Source: Pseudomonas tritici
GTDB taxonomy: Bacteria; Pseudomonadota; Gammaproteobacteria; Pseudomonadales; Pseudomonadaceae
DNA length: 64,000 bases
Direction: 5' to 3'
NCBI RefSeq assembly: GCF_014268275.3
Contig: NZ_CP077084.1
Coordinates: 3,720,001-3,784,000 of the forward strand
Shown here: piece by piece, positions 33,217 through 42,749 of the stretch
Layout of the letters: each line of letters starts with the position of its first letter
Numbering within the stretch: the first letter of the stretch is position 1
Notes under the pieces: generated by a model
The model's database searches: none
Seen by the model: the letters and a program-made list of their open reading frames with translations, nothing else
Told to the model about the DNA's origin: nothing
Made by a program: the position numbers and the translations under genes

Positions 33217-34688
33217 TCTTTGTCGAGCTTGCCAACCAGGGACAGCGTGAAGTCTGCCCCCATGTACTTGAAGTGCGGCCGTACACTCAGGTTGACGCGA
33301 TACCAGCCGGGCTCGCCGTCGACGTCACTGACAACAATGCGCGCTGCGCGCAAGGGGCGCCGCCCACGCACCTCGGCGCTGGGGTTTTCCTGGTCGGCCA
33401 CGTACTGGCGAATCCATTTATTGAGTTCCAGTTCAAGGTCGGTGCGTTCCTTCCACGCCCCCAGTTGCTCGCGCTGAAGGACCTTGAGGTAGTGGGCCAG
33501 GCGATTGACCACCATCATGTAAGGCAACTGGGTACCCAAGCGGTAATTCAGCTCGGCTTCCTTGCCTTCGGGACTGAGGCCAAAATATTTCGGCTTTTGT
33601 ACCGAGCTGGCGGAGAAAAACGCGGCATTGTCGCTTCCCTTGCGCATTGTCAAGGCAATGAAGCCCTCTTGTGCCAGTTCGTATTCACGACGGTCGGACA
33701 CCAGTACTTCAGTCGGAATCTTGGTTTCGATTTCGCCCATGCTGTGGAAGTGATGCAAAGGCAAGTCTTCCACTGCCCCACCGCTTTGCGGGCCGATGAT
33801 GTTCGGGCACCAGCGAAACCGCGCGAAACTGTCAGTCAGGCGCGTGGCAAAGGCGTAGGCAGTATTGCCCCACAGGTAGTGCTCATGGCTGTTGACCACG
33901 TTTTCATGGTAGGCGAAGGTCTTGACTGGACATTCAAGGGGATCGTAGGGCGTACGAAGCAGGAATCGCGGTACCGTCAACCCGACATAACGCGCGTCTT
34001 CGCTTTGGCGGAAGCTTTGCCATTTGGCAAATTGCGGGCCTTCGAAATGGTCTTTCAGATCCTTGAGGTCCGGTAAACCGGTGAAACTTTCCAATCCGAA
34101 GAACGCCGGCCCGGCGGCAGCGATAAAAGGCGCATGGGCCATGCAAGCCACACTGGATGCGTACTGCATCAGCTTCACATCGGGCGCGCTGGGTGACAGG
34201 AAGTAGTTGGCGATAATCGCACCCACAGGCTGGCCACCAAACTGACCGTATTCAGCACTGTAGATATGTTTGTACAACCCGGACTGAGTCACTTCCGGTG
34301 AGTCTTCGAAGTCTTCCAGCAGGTCTTGACGGGAGACGTTCAGCAGCTCGATCTTGATGTTCTCGCGAAAGTTGGTGCGGTCGACCAGCAATTGCAGCCC
34401 TTTCCAGGAGGCTTCCAGCGCCTGGAAGTCCGGGTGGTGCAAAATTTCGTCCATTTGCAGGCTGAGCTTTGTGTCGATCTCGGCAATCATGCGGTCGACC
34501 AAGCGTTTCTTGACGGGCTCGCCACGGTTTTGCGGCTTGATCAACTCTTCGATAAACGCTGAGACGCCACGTTTGGCAATGCCATACGCCTCGTCGTCCG
34601 CACTCAGTAGTGTCTGCGCAACTATGTTGTCGAGGATGCTGTACTGGTCAGCGGTTGGTGCAGGTAGCGGGTGCTGTTGTGTAGTCAT
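33213..34688 (-). CDS. tssC: Type VI secretion sheath large subunit TssC
   Basis: A full-length 491-residue TssC (VipB/HsiC). Hallmarks are the N-terminal ILDNIVAQTL and RMIAEIDTKLS region, HHPDFQALEASWKGL, GVIANYF-like GAIIANYFLSPS, the RFLLRTPYDP segment, and the C-terminal ENPSAEVRGRRPLRAARIVV with the final sheath domain. It polymerises with TssB around the Hcp tube and contracts to drive it out. The gene is 28 bases downstream of tssB. It shows no frameshift or internal stop even though the rest of the machine has been lost from this locus. Confidence 0.94.
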   Translation of the reverse strand: MTTQQHPLPAPTADQYSILDNIVAQTLLSADDEAYGIAKRGVSAFIEELIKPQNRGEPVKKRLVDRMIAEIDTKLSLQMDEILHHPDFQALEASWKGLQLLVDRTNFRENIKIELLNVSRQDLLEDFEDSPEVTQSGLYKHIYSAEYGQFGGQPVGAIIANYFLSPSAPDVKLMQYASSVACMAHAPFIAAAGPAFFGLESFTGLPDLKDLKDHFEGPQFAKWQSFRQSEDARYVGLTVPRFLLRTPYDPLECPVKTFAYHENVVNSHEHYLWGNTAYAFATRLTDSFARFRWCPNIIGPQSGGAVEDLPLHHFHSMGEIETKIPTEVLVSDRREYELAQEGFIALTMRKGSDNAAFFSASSVQKPKYFGLSPEGKEAELNYRLGTQLPYMMVVNRLAHYLKVLQREQLGAWKERTDLELELNKWIRQYVADQENPSAEVRGRRPLRAARIVVSDVDGEPGWYRVNLSVRPHFKYMGADFTLSLVGKLDKE

Positions 34689-34716
34689 GTGGTCAGTGTC
34701 CTTTTACTGAAAAATG

Positions 34717-35214
34717 TCAGGTGTCGGGGGTGTCCAGCCCCAGCTCCGCCAATACCCGGGTGCGGGACTCGTCATCGGCCAGGGCCTGTTCGATAGCCTT
34801 GCGAAAGCTCGGGGTGTTGCCCAATGGTCCTTTCAGCGCCATAAGTGCCTCGCGCAACGCCATCAGCTTGTGCAGCTCGGGAACCTGTTCAACCAGGTTC
34901 GCGGGATTGAAATCCTTCATGGAATTAATGCGGACCTGAATGGCCAGTTCCCCAACGTCTGCCTCCTCCTGCAGGCGGTTGGGCACGTTGAGCGTCAAGC
35001 TCAACGCCTGTTTGGCCAACACGTCATCCAAGGTGTTCTTGTCGATCGCGATAGGCTTGCGATCTTCGAGCTTGCGCACATCCTCACGCTGGGTGAAATC
35101 GCCCAGCACCAACAATTTCAATGGCAGTTCGACGTCTTCCTGCGCGCCGCCGATGGCGGGTTTGAACGTGATATTGATACGTTCCTTGGGGGCTACCGAA
35201 CCTTCTTTGGCCAT
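34717..35214 (-). CDS. tssB: Type VI secretion sheath small subunit TssB
   Basis: A 165-residue TssB (VipA/HsiB). It begins MAKEGSVAPKERINITFKP and contains the conserved ELPLKLLVLGDFT, the INSMKDFNPANLVEQVPEL segment and a C-terminal helical hairpin. It is the expected length. The frame is open to 35550, but AAGGAGA before the ATG at 35214 settles the start. It partners TssC in the contractile sheath. Confidence 0.94.
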   Translation of the reverse strand: MAKEGSVAPKERINITFKPAIGGAQEDVELPLKLLVLGDFTQREDVRKLEDRKPIAIDKNTLDDVLAKQALSLTLNVPNRLQEEADVGELAIQVRINSMKDFNPANLVEQVPELHKLMALREALMALKGPLGNTPSFRKAIEQALADDESRTRVLAELGLDTPDT

Positions 35215-35245
35215 GGTGTATCTCCTTTTTAAGTGGCTCGAAAGC

Positions 35246-36799
35246 CTATTCAAGTACCGCTTCCAGATCGAAGAGGCACAGCCTGCGGTGGGTGTCTTCC
35301 TTGCGTTCGCGCACGGCGTGGTTTTGTGGCAGCAGATCGCAGCAGCGATACAAAAGCTGGGTGACTTGAAGGGCCAGCTCCGGCTCCCAGCGTTCCAGGC
35401 CCGTACGTTGCAATTCGTGGTCGAGGTGTTCGAGCTGGATCTTCGCCAGCTCATGTTTGCCGGCCTGTACACACAGGCGCGCCTGGGCCAGCCGCCAATA
35501 AAAACGCGCGCGATCACTGCGAGCGGCGTGCATGCCTTGCTTGAGTTCATGGATGGCGGCCTTGAGCCCGTCCTTTAGCAGCCGGGGCGCCACGCCTTGC
35601 AAGGCGATCTCCCAGGGCTCGGCTTCAGCATCAACCACCGCTGCAGGTGATTCGGGCATTTGTAGATGACGCGCAACCTGCAGCGTGATCCAGTCGCGCG
35701 TGACGGCATCGGCAAAAGGGGCGCCGTCGTGAAAGCGAAAGGCCGGCAGCTCAGGCAAGCGTTGCAACAACAGAGCGAAGGTCACTTCCAGCTCGGTCAT
35801 GGCCTGTTCGGCCTGCAAGGCCTCCAGGCATTGCCAGAGCATGCGCAACCCATCGAACCAGAACATCGCACCGCAGAGACTGGCGTCGAGTTCAAGCACC
35901 AGGTCGGCGTGATGGCCTTGGGCAAAACGTTCGTGATAACGCTTGAGCTTGTCGGGGGCTGGCCCGCGCAAGGCGGTGACCCGCTCATTATCGGCATCCG
36001 GGTAGCTGGCGAGTGCCAGCCATGTCAATGTTCGATTCAGGCGCAGCGCGCGCAGGTCAGTAGCGTTCTGGCGCAACCACCAGGCACACAGGGAACGGGC
36101 TTGTTCCTGCAACGTACGCAGCAACTTGCTGGCGTCTTTTTCGTTGTCCACCACCCCTTCGGGTTTGAGCAATTGGCTGGTCGCCTGCTTGACCTGCGCA
36201 ATGACGCCATTCAACCCCACCGCCGGGGCGTCGCCCTGCGCAGCCCGCTCCAATCGCTGGGCCAATTGCCTGCGTATCGGCAGCAGCAACGGCGCGTCAT
36301 CGCCCAAGTGCTTGGTCCACAGCTCATCGAGGCATATCAGGTGCTCAAGCACGGCACGGAATAGAGGCTGCTGGTTCTGCAGCGGCGGGCCCTGCATAAA
36401 CAGGGGCTCAAGGCGCAACACCAACCATCCGAATGCCGCGCCACGGGTGCGCGGTTTTTCAGGGTAGACCGCCGACCAATGATGCTCGCAGAGATAACGC
36501 AGCAACCCGAGCCCGGCCAGTAAGCCTGGGAAGGATTCACGCTGGTGCAGCGCCCAGGTCAGCCAGACGGCCACCTTCAGATCCTTGGACTGCTGGCGTA
36601 ACAGGATCTCGCTGGTTTCCAGGACCTTATGCCAATCGGGCTGGCCGTTGCCATGAATCGACTGCACCTTGGCCAGCTCTGATTCCAAGACTTCATACTC
36701 ACTTGAAAAGCGCATATCGCTGCCCGCAAAACGTGTTTGCGTACACGGCGAACGTGCAACTTCAAGCCAATAATCACAAAGCTCGTCCGAATAAGACAT
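35246..36799 (-). CDS. tssA: Type VI secretion protein TssA
   Basis: A 517-residue TssA with the N-terminal ImpA domain (about 40-140; HWSAVYPEKPRTRGAAFGWL is typical) and a long helical C-terminal part. TssA caps or recruits the sheath during assembly at the baseplate. The start at 36799 opens the minus-strand operon tssA-tssB-tssC-tssE. The protein appears complete. Confidence 0.88.
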   Translation of the reverse strand: MSYSDELCDYWLEVARSPCTQTRFAGSDMRFSSEYEVLESELAKVQSIHGNGQPDWHKVLETSEILLRQQSKDLKVAVWLTWALHQRESFPGLLAGLGLLRYLCEHHWSAVYPEKPRTRGAAFGWLVLRLEPLFMQGPPLQNQQPLFRAVLEHLICLDELWTKHLGDDAPLLLPIRRQLAQRLERAAQGDAPAVGLNGVIAQVKQATSQLLKPEGVVDNEKDASKLLRTLQEQARSLCAWWLRQNATDLRALRLNRTLTWLALASYPDADNERVTALRGPAPDKLKRYHERFAQGHHADLVLELDASLCGAMFWFDGLRMLWQCLEALQAEQAMTELEVTFALLLQRLPELPAFRFHDGAPFADAVTRDWITLQVARHLQMPESPAAVVDAEAEPWEIALQGVAPRLLKDGLKAAIHELKQGMHAARSDRARFYWRLAQARLCVQAGKHELAKIQLEHLDHELQRTGLERWEPELALQVTQLLYRCCDLLPQNHAVRERKEDTHRRLCLFDLEAVLE

Positions 36800-36986
36800 T
36801 TGGCACCGCGCGCAACTAACCGAGACAAAAAGGCCAACTAATCACATTTAAAACTGCACATCAGAAAGCCATCTGTACTTTGCAGAAACCCCTGCAAAGC
36901 TCCCAAACCTTAGCCACACCTATAACATTCAGCAAGCGACGGAATTACACTTAATCCTTTTCCTACAAAAATCCTAAATCGACGAA

Positions 36987-37093
36987 TGCGCAGCTTTTTG
37001 CGCACTTAAACAACTGTAGATGCTCGACCTCTTCGAAAACTGTAAGTTTTACCAAGCGATCTATCTGAGCAACTAAATGCGCACCGCTGCGCA
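36987..37093. promoter_or_regulatory. Paired TGCGCA sites, candidate activator-binding sites
   Basis: TGCGCA occurs at 36987, 36999, 37078 and 37088, giving TGCGCA-N6-TGCGCA and TGCGCA-N4-TGCGCA. Each hexamer is itself a palindrome. They lie about 100-205 bases upstream of the sigma-54-like promoter, a distance typical of enhancer sites. Confidence 0.45.
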
Positions 37094-37191
37094 ATCAAAT
37101 ACCGTCCAAAGCAATTAAAACTCGCCTATCTCATAGAAATTCCATGCACATATAACGCTGCCCCCCTAATTTTATTGGGCGACGTACTTTC

Positions 37192-37207
37192 AGGCACGCT
37201 TCTTGTT
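37192..37207 (+). promoter_or_regulatory. Sigma-54-type promoter before hcp
   Basis: AGGCACGCTTCTTGTT fits the consensus TGGCACG-N4-TTGCW except for the first base and one C-to-T change at the GC element. It ends 69 bases before the hcp start. Type VI genes of this group are known to be under sigma-54 control through Sfa-type activators. Confidence 0.6.
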
Positions 37208-37276
37208 ATAGGTATTTGCCCAGCCGGCACATTTATCGGTTGGGACTACCTCATTAATCAGGCAAGGAAACCCGTC

Positions 37277-37792
37277 ATGCCAACACCCGCGTATCTCTCC
37301 ATCACCGGTGTCAAACAAGGTTTGATTACGGCAGGCACGTTTACCCAGGACTCGGTAGGTAACATTTATCAGGAAGGCCATGAGGACCAGATCCTGGTCC
37401 AGGCCTTTGCTCATCAGGTGATCATTCCCCGCGATCCGCAGTCGGGCCAGCCAACGGGCCAGAGGGTCCATAAGCCCTTGATGATCAGCAAGGTCTTCGA
37501 TAAGTCTTCGCCATTGCTGTTCAGCGCATTGACCAGCGGCGAAGAGGTCAAGTGTCGGCTGGAATGGTTGCGCACCTCGTCGGCCGGCACCCAGGAACAC
37601 TACTTCACCATTGAGTTGGAGGGGGCGACCATCGTTGACATCCAGTCACGCATGCCCAATTGCCAGGACCCGGACAACGCCCATTTCACGCACCTGGAAG
37701 ATGTGTACTTCACGTATCGCAAGATCGTGTGGACCCATGAAGTGTCCGGGACATCGGGGTCTGATGACTGGCGCAGCCCGGTTGCGGGCTAG
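37277..37792 (+). CDS. hcp: Hcp tube protein of type VI secretion
   Basis: A 171-residue Hcp, full length. Typical segments are the N-terminal PAYLSITGVKQGLI, QVLVQAFAHQV-like ILVQAFAHQVIIP, and the C-terminal HLEDVYFTYRKIVWTHE. Six subunits form the hexameric ring of the inner tube that is fired with VgrG at its tip. AAGGAA precedes the ATG at 37277. No vgrG or effector gene follows it here. It could be exported by another type VI machine in the same cell if one exists. Confidence 0.94.
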   Translation: MPTPAYLSITGVKQGLITAGTFTQDSVGNIYQEGHEDQILVQAFAHQVIIPRDPQSGQPTGQRVHKPLMISKVFDKSSPLLFSALTSGEEVKCRLEWLRTSSAGTQEHYFTIELEGATIVDIQSRMPNCQDPDNAHFTHLEDVYFTYRKIVWTHEVSGTSGSDDWRSPVAG

Positions 37793-37804
37793 GGAGAATT
37801 GATA

Positions 37805-37836
37805 CAGGAACGGCGCCAAGGAAGACGCCGTTCCTG
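37805..37836. terminator. Bidirectional hairpin terminator between hcp and the aldo/keto reductase
   Basis: An 11-base perfect stem (CAGGAACGGCG with its complement) around a ten-base loop, 12 bases past the hcp stop and 8 before the convergent stop. Confidence 0.65.
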
Positions 37837-37844
37837 CCAGTTGG

Positions 37845-38666
37845 CTAAACCATCGCCAACGGGTGCTTGCGCTTGGGCGCGCCAAACACGCGATCGATAG
37901 CGTCCAAGTCGTGCTCATCCAGTACCAGCTTGGCGGCCGCTGCGTTGAGTCGCACGTGCTCGGGGGTGACGGCCTTGGGTATCGCGATAACACCGTCCTG
38001 GCGCAACACCCAGGCCAGGGAAACCTGGGCGGGCGTAACCTCGTGGCGCCGCGCTATCTGCTTGAGGGTCGGGCTGGCCAACAGCTCGCCACCCTGGGCG
38101 ATCGGGCAGTACGCCATCAAGGGCAAGTGATGCTGTTGCCACCAGGGCAGCAGGTCGAATTCGATACCACGCTCCTCGATGTTGTAGAGCACTTGGTTGG
38201 TGGCGCAGGCTGGAGATGCGAGCTCCTGCAGGTCGGCCACGTCGAAATTGGAGACGCCCCAGCGGCCAATCTTGCCGGCTTCGCGCAAGCGCTCAAAGGC
38301 GTCGACGGTTTCTTCAAGAGGATATTGGCCGCGCCAGTGCAACAGATATAGATCAATGTAGTGCGTGCCCAGGCGTTGGAGGCTGGCTTCACAGGCACGG
38401 GGAACGCCTTTGTGACTGGCGTTGTGCGGGTAGACCTTGCTCACCAGGAACACCTGGTCACGCCGACCGCGAATGGCTTCGCCGACGACTGTTTCAGCAC
38501 CACCCTCGCCATACATTTCGGCGGTATCGATCAGGGTCATGCCCTCATCAATGCCCAGTTGCAACGCCGCGACTTCGGCGCGGTGCTGGTCGGGGTTTTC
38601 GCCCATGCGCCAGGTTCCCTGGCCGATGACAGGGACGGGAACGCCCGCCAGATCAATGGTACGCAT
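37845..38666 (-). CDS. Aldo/keto reductase
   Basis: A 273-residue NADPH-dependent reductase of the AKR fold. The catalytic tetrad is visible as Asp and Tyr in LIDTAEMYGEG, Lys in VFLVSKVYP and His in YLLHWRGQY. The substrate-side segment GVSNFDVADLQEL and the cofactor segment IPKAVTPEHVRLN are also present. AGGAGG before the ATG at 38666 selects this start over an open frame to 38717. The substrate is unknown. It is a single-gene unit, convergent with hcp. Confidence 0.9.
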   Translation of the reverse strand: MRTIDLAGVPVPVIGQGTWRMGENPDQHRAEVAALQLGIDEGMTLIDTAEMYGEGGAETVVGEAIRGRRDQVFLVSKVYPHNASHKGVPRACEASLQRLGTHYIDLYLLHWRGQYPLEETVDAFERLREAGKIGRWGVSNFDVADLQELASPACATNQVLYNIEERGIEFDLLPWWQQHHLPLMAYCPIAQGGELLASPTLKQIARRHEVTPAQVSLAWVLRQDGVIAIPKAVTPEHVRLNAAAAKLVLDEHDLDAIDRVFGAPKRKHPLAMV

Positions 38667-38772
38667 GACAACCTCCTGATAAGTTCGCGGATTAACAGTG
38701 TGGCATTGACCGGACAAAAGGGTTCAATCGAAGTATGGTTAGCCTTTGCCAAGTCGCCAGGAAGAACCTGCA

Positions 38773-39267
38773 ATGCTGTTTGTCGTCATGCTCGGGGGTA
38801 AGCACCCACGCGCAAAGATTGAAGTGCACGATGTGGTATTCGCTGTGGCGGACACGCTGGAAGCGGCCTACCCGCAATTACGCGCTGACTGGTTCGGCAG
38901 CCCCAAGGGCGTGCATATCGATTCGTGGATGGCAGTGGACGGCGTCGACGGCTGGAAAGTCGAGATAAGCCACTTGGCACCGTCTGCCGGCGCGCATCAC
39001 CTGTATTTCATCAACCTGGGCGGTTATGAAGCCAATAGCTTTGGCGAGGCCCACCACTATCTGCTGGTGGTCGCACGCAACAAGCAGGAAGCGATGAGCA
39101 AAGGCAAGCAACAGATGCTGCGCCACTGGTCCCAGGCCCATACTGACGCCGTGATGGACATAGACGACTGCCTCCCCATCGATCTGGTGGACGGCCGTTA
39201 TGTGCATTTAGTGCAAGGCCCGCACCGGCCCATCCTCCAGCAAAACGACTATATCGTCTTGCTTTGA
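38773..39267 (+). CDS. DUF1543-family protein
   Basis: A 164-residue soluble protein beginning MLFVVMLGGKHPRAKIEVHD, with HLYFINLGGYEANSFGEAHHYLLVVA in the middle. This fits DUF1543, whose members have two similar halves and no known function. The start at 38773 is taken from the conserved N terminus; the frame opens nine codons earlier. Confidence 0.8.
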   Translation: MLFVVMLGGKHPRAKIEVHDVVFAVADTLEAAYPQLRADWFGSPKGVHIDSWMAVDGVDGWKVEISHLAPSAGAHHLYFINLGGYEANSFGEAHHYLLVVARNKQEAMSKGKQQMLRHWSQAHTDAVMDIDDCLPIDLVDGRYVHLVQGPHRPILQQNDYIVLL

Positions 39268-39416
39268 ACGGGTATGAACGCTACGCCGAAGCAGCTTAAC
39301 GATGGATAGATGCCTGCTCAGGTTTAGTGCAGTACCCAAAATCCAGTGGAACTTTGCCAGGAAATAACCGACTGAATCCGGTAGGCTCACCCTTTTTACT
39401 CAAGGAGTTACTTCCC

Positions 39417-39698
39417 ATGGCCAAAGCCACCGCCCGTCACATCCTCGTTTCCACTGAAGACAAGTGCAACGAACTCAAGGCCCAAATCGAAGGCGGCGCC
39501 GATTTCGCAGAAATCGCCAAAGCCAACTCCAGCTGCCCGTCCAGCCGCGACGGCGGCAACCTGGGCTCGTTCGGTCCAGGCCAGATGGTAAAAGAGTTCG
39601 ACACTGTCGTATTCAGCGCCCCGGTCAACACCGTGCAAGGCCCGGTGAAAACCCAGTTCGGCTACCACCTGCTGGAAGTCACCAGCCGCCAGGACTGA
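39417..39698 (+). CDS. ppiC: Parvulin-type peptidyl-prolyl isomerase (PpiC-like)
   Basis: A 93-residue single-domain parvulin with ARHILVSTED, CPSSRDGGNLGSFGPGQM and QFGYHLLEV, the motifs lining the prolyl-binding pocket. It has no signal peptide, so it is cytoplasmic like E. coli PpiC. AAGGAG precedes the ATG. A second parvulin of similar size lies at 54128. Confidence 0.92.
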   Translation: MAKATARHILVSTEDKCNELKAQIEGGADFAEIAKANSSCPSSRDGGNLGSFGPGQMVKEFDTVVFSAPVNTVQGPVKTQFGYHLLEVTSRQD

Positions 39699-39722
39699 TC
39701 CAGTCTGCGCTGATGCTATAAA

Positions 39723-39750
39723 CAACGGCCCGCCTTTTGGTGGGCCGTTG
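39723..39750 (+). terminator. Hairpin terminator after ppiC
   Basis: A 12-base stem (one G-T pair) around TTTT, 24 bases after the stop codon. No T-run follows, so it may work with Rho. Confidence 0.6.
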
Positions 39751-39828
39751 TGCATGTGATGACTGGCGACGCTGATGCCGTTAGCGTACAAATCCCTTTT
39801 CTACTTCACACGGCGTTCAAGGCTGACA

Positions 39829-41688
39829 ATGCGATTGGCTTTTTCCTACCTGTTTAGCTCGACCCTGGCCCTGCTGCTGGCCAGCACCGCCGTGATTGCG
39901 GCGCCCCAACCTTACCTGACGGTATACGGCGAACCGGCCAAGTACCCCGCCGGCTTTAGCCATTTCGACTACGCCAACCCGAATGCCCCCAAGGGCGGCA
40001 GCCTGCGCCGCTCGGCCATTGAGATCGGGCGTTTCGACCATGTGCTGCCGTATATCGACAAGGGCATCGGCGTTTCCCAGGTCGACGGCTGGCTATACGC
40101 GCCCCTCGCCCAGCGCTCCCTGGATGAGCCCTATACGGTCTACGGCCTGGTCGCCGAAAAAATGGAACGCGCCGAGGACGGCCTGTCGCTGCGCTTTTTC
40201 CTCAACCCCAAGGCACGTTTTGCCGACGGCAAGCCAATCACCGCCGAAGACGTGCGCTACAGCTTCGACCTGTTGATGACCCAGGGCAGCCTGCGTTTTC
40301 GCACGCTGTTCGCCGACGTCAAGCACGTCGAAGTCGAAGGCGAGCGCCAGGTGCGTTTTGACTTCTCCAGCAATGAAAACCGCACCCTGCCCCTGGACAT
40401 TGCCACCCTGCCCGTCTTCCCCGAGCACTGGTGGAAAACCCGTGATTTCGCCAATGGTGGCGGTTACGAGGCCCCACTGGGCAGCGGTCCGTACACGATC
40501 ACCAAGATCGACTCCGGCAGCACCATCACCTTTACCCGCGACCCGAATTGGTGGGGCAAGGACTTGCCTGTCAGCCGCGGCCTGTACAACTTCGATCACT
40601 TGAGCCTGGAATATTTCGGTGACACCGAAGTGGCCCGCCAGGTCTTGCGCGGCGGCGCCTACGATTTCAACCGCGAATTTTCCGCCACCGGTTATTCCAT
40701 CGGCTACAACGGCCCGGCCCTCGATGATGGCCGCCTGCAACGCGCTCATTTGGCCAAGCAGATGCCGCAAGCGGCCCAGGGTTATGTGTTCAACGTGCAA
40801 AAGCCGATGTTCAAGGACCGCCGCGTGCGCCAGGCGCTCGCGATGCTGTGGGACTTCGAATGGGCCAATCGGCAGATGATGCGCAACATGTACATCCGCC
40901 AGCAGAGCTTCTTCTCTAATAGCCCGCTGGCTGCCAGTCAGTTACCCAGCAAAGAAGAGCTGGCGATTCTTGAGCCCTTGCGCGGCCAGATTCCCGACGA
41001 GGTCTTCACCCAGGTCTTCAAGGCACCGGTGACCGATGGCAGCGGCATGATCCGCGACAAGCAGTTGCAAGCCCTGGCCTTGCTGGAAGAAGCCGGCTGG
41101 AAACCTGAAGGCGATAAACTGGTGAACGCCGAGGGCGAGCCGCTGGAGTTCACCTTCCTCAATACGCAGAACGGCCTCGAGCGTCTGCTGCTGCCGTACA
41201 AACGCAACCTGGCCCAGATCGGCATCACCTTGAATATCCGCCGTATCGACTCCTCGCAGTATGTAAACCGAATCATGACGCGAGATTACGACATGATCGT
41301 AATCGGCTTCCCGGTTACCACGTCGCCCGGCATGGAGCTGTACAACTACTTCGGCTCGGCGGCGGCCTATGACCCCGGCGCCAATAACTACATGGTGCTC
41401 AAGGACCCGGCCGTCGACACCTTGATCAAGGGCTTGGTCAAGGCCGATACCCAGGCGCAGATGCTCACCTACGCCCACGCGCTGGACCGGGTACTGCAAT
41501 GGAATTACCTGTGGATCCCCAACTACTACCCACCGGGCACCTCGGCCGCGTGGTGGAACCGCTTCGGTCGCCCGGCCATCGAGGCGAAGAACGACGAAGC
41601 CTTGGAAACCTGGTGGGAAATCAGCCCCACGCCACTGACGAATGAACAAATGACAGCCGAGCTGAAAAAACGCGGAGGTTCGCGCTGA
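39829..41688 (+). CDS. yejA: Peptide ABC transporter periplasmic binding protein (YejA-like)
   Basis: A 619-residue family-5 solute-binding protein with a signal peptide ([18 protein letters not shown], cleavage near VIAA). Typical segments are [38 protein letters not shown] [13 protein letters not shown] and [10 protein letters not shown] near the end. It captures oligopeptides or peptide-like compounds in the periplasm. The frame opens at 39775, but the signal peptide begins at the ATG at 39829. The stop overlaps the next start (TGATG), opening the four-gene yejABEF-type operon. Confidence 0.9.
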   Translation: MRLAFSYLFSSTLALLLASTAVIAAPQPYLTVYGEPAKYPAGFSHFDYANPNAPKGGSLRRSAIEIGRFDHVLPYIDKGIGVSQVDGWLYAPLAQRSLDEPYTVYGLVAEKMERAEDGLSLRFFLNPKARFADGKPITAEDVRYSFDLLMTQGSLRFRTLFADVKHVEVEGERQVRFDFSSNENRTLPLDIATLPVFPEHWWKTRDFANGGGYEAPLGSGPYTITKIDSGSTITFTRDPNWWGKDLPVSRGLYNFDHLSLEYFGDTEVARQVLRGGAYDFNREFSATGYSIGYNGPALDDGRLQRAHLAKQMPQAAQGYVFNVQKPMFKDRRVRQALAMLWDFEWANRQMMRNMYIRQQSFFSNSPLAASQLPSKEELAILEPLRGQIPDEVFTQVFKAPVTDGSGMIRDKQLQALALLEEAGWKPEGDKLVNAEGEPLEFTFLNTQNGLERLLLPYKRNLAQIGITLNIRRIDSSQYVNRIMTRDYDMIVIGFPVTTSPGMELYNYFGSAAAYDPGANNYMVLKDPAVDTLIKGLVKADTQAQMLTYAHALDRVLQWNYLWIPNYYPPGTSAAWWNRFGRPAIEAKNDEALETWWEISPTPLTNEQMTAELKKRGGSR

Positions 41689-42749
41689 TGTTTGCCTATA
41701 TCGTGCGGCGCTTGTTGCTGATCATCCCGACGCTGGTGATCATCCTGCTGGTAAATTTTGTGATCGTACAGGCCGCCCCCGGCGGTCCGGTTGAGCAAGC
41801 CATCGCCCACCTGCAAGGCATCGGCGGCGGTGGTGTCGGGGGTTCATCCGGCGAAGGCATCAGCAGCGGTTCCCGCGCCAGTCGTGGCCTGGACCCGAAG
41901 TTGATCAAGGACATCGAAAAACAATACGGTTTCGACAAGCCCGCGCCGGAACGCCTGTGGCTGATGCTCAAGAGCTATGCCCAGTTGGATTTTGGTAACA
42001 GCTTCTTTCGCGGCAAAACAGTGATCGACCTGATCCTGGAAAAAATGCCCGTGACCATTTCACTTGGTTTATGGGCAACGCTGATCACCTACCTGGTGTC
42101 GATCCCCCTGGGCATTCGCAAGGCCGTGCGCCACGGCAGCAGCTTCGATGTGTGGAGCAGCACCGCGATCGTCATCGGCTATGCCATGCCAGCCTTCTTG
42201 TTTGCGATGTTCCTGATCGTGGTTTTTGCCGGCGGCACCTCGCTGAACTGGTTCCCGGTGCGCGGGCTGGTCTCGGAAAACTTCGAAGAACTGAGCACCG
42301 TGGGCAAGATCGCCGATTATTTCTGGCACCTGGTATTGCCGGTGACGTCGTTGGTGATTGGCGGTTTCGCCACGCTGACGATCCTCACCAAAAACTCGTT
42401 CCTCAATGAAATCACGCGCCAGTACGTGGTTACCGCACGCGCCAAAGGTTTGAGCGAAAGACGCGTGCTGTACGGTCATGTATTCCGCAACGCCATGTTG
42501 CTTGTGATCTCGGGCATTCCCCAGGCGTTTATCAGTGTGTTCTTCGCCGGTTCCTTGCTGATCGAAGTGATCTTCTCCCTCGACGGCCTGGGCCGCATGA
42601 GCTACGAAGCCGCCGTATCGCGGGACTATCCGGTGGTATTCGGCTCGTTGTTTATCTTCACGTTGTTCGGCCTCTTGATAAAACTGATCGGTGACCTCTG
42701 CTACACCTTGGTGGACCCGCGTATCGACTTCGCCGCGAGGAACGCCTGA
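41688..42749 (+). CDS. yejB: Peptide ABC transporter permease (YejB-like)
   Basis: A 353-residue permease of the DppB type with an N-terminal helix (about 9-28), a long periplasmic insert rich in glycine and serine (about 45-70), and five further helices. The EAA loop is [23 protein letters not shown]. Together with YejE it forms the membrane channel. Start and stop both overlap neighbours, showing tight coupling. Confidence 0.92.
   Translation: MFAYIVRRLLLIIPTLVIILLVNFVIVQAAPGGPVEQAIAHLQGIGGGGVGGSSGEGISSGSRASRGLDPKLIKDIEKQYGFDKPAPERLWLMLKSYAQLDFGNSFFRGKTVIDLILEKMPVTISLGLWATLITYLVSIPLGIRKAVRHGSSFDVWSSTAIVIGYAMPAFLFAMFLIVVFAGGTSLNWFPVRGLVSENFEELSTVGKIADYFWHLVLPVTSLVIGGFATLTILTKNSFLNEITRQYVVTARAKGLSERRVLYGHVFRNAMLLVISGIPQAFISVFFAGSLLIEVIFSLDGLGRMSYEAAVSRDYPVVFGSLFIFTLFGLLIKLIGDLCYTLVDPRIDFAARNA

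Larger units (their letters stand above)
36800..37276. other. 477-base divergent tssA-hcp regulatory region
   Basis: AT-rich and without a gene. It contains two TGCGCA pairs (36987-37093) and a sigma-54-like promoter pointing to hcp (37192-37207). A frame running into hcp from 37175 would add 34 residues, but it has no ribosome site, so it belongs to the leader. Confidence 0.6.

Noticed and set aside
36800..37190. A sigma-54 promoter for tssA on the minus strand
   Set aside because: I checked for GG-N10-GC patterns on the minus strand and found only near misses with wrong spacing.
37175..37276. N-terminal extension of hcp by 34 residues
   Set aside because: It would start ahead of the sigma-54-like promoter element and has no ribosome site. 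The ATG at 37277 has AAGGAA and matches the known Hcp N terminus.
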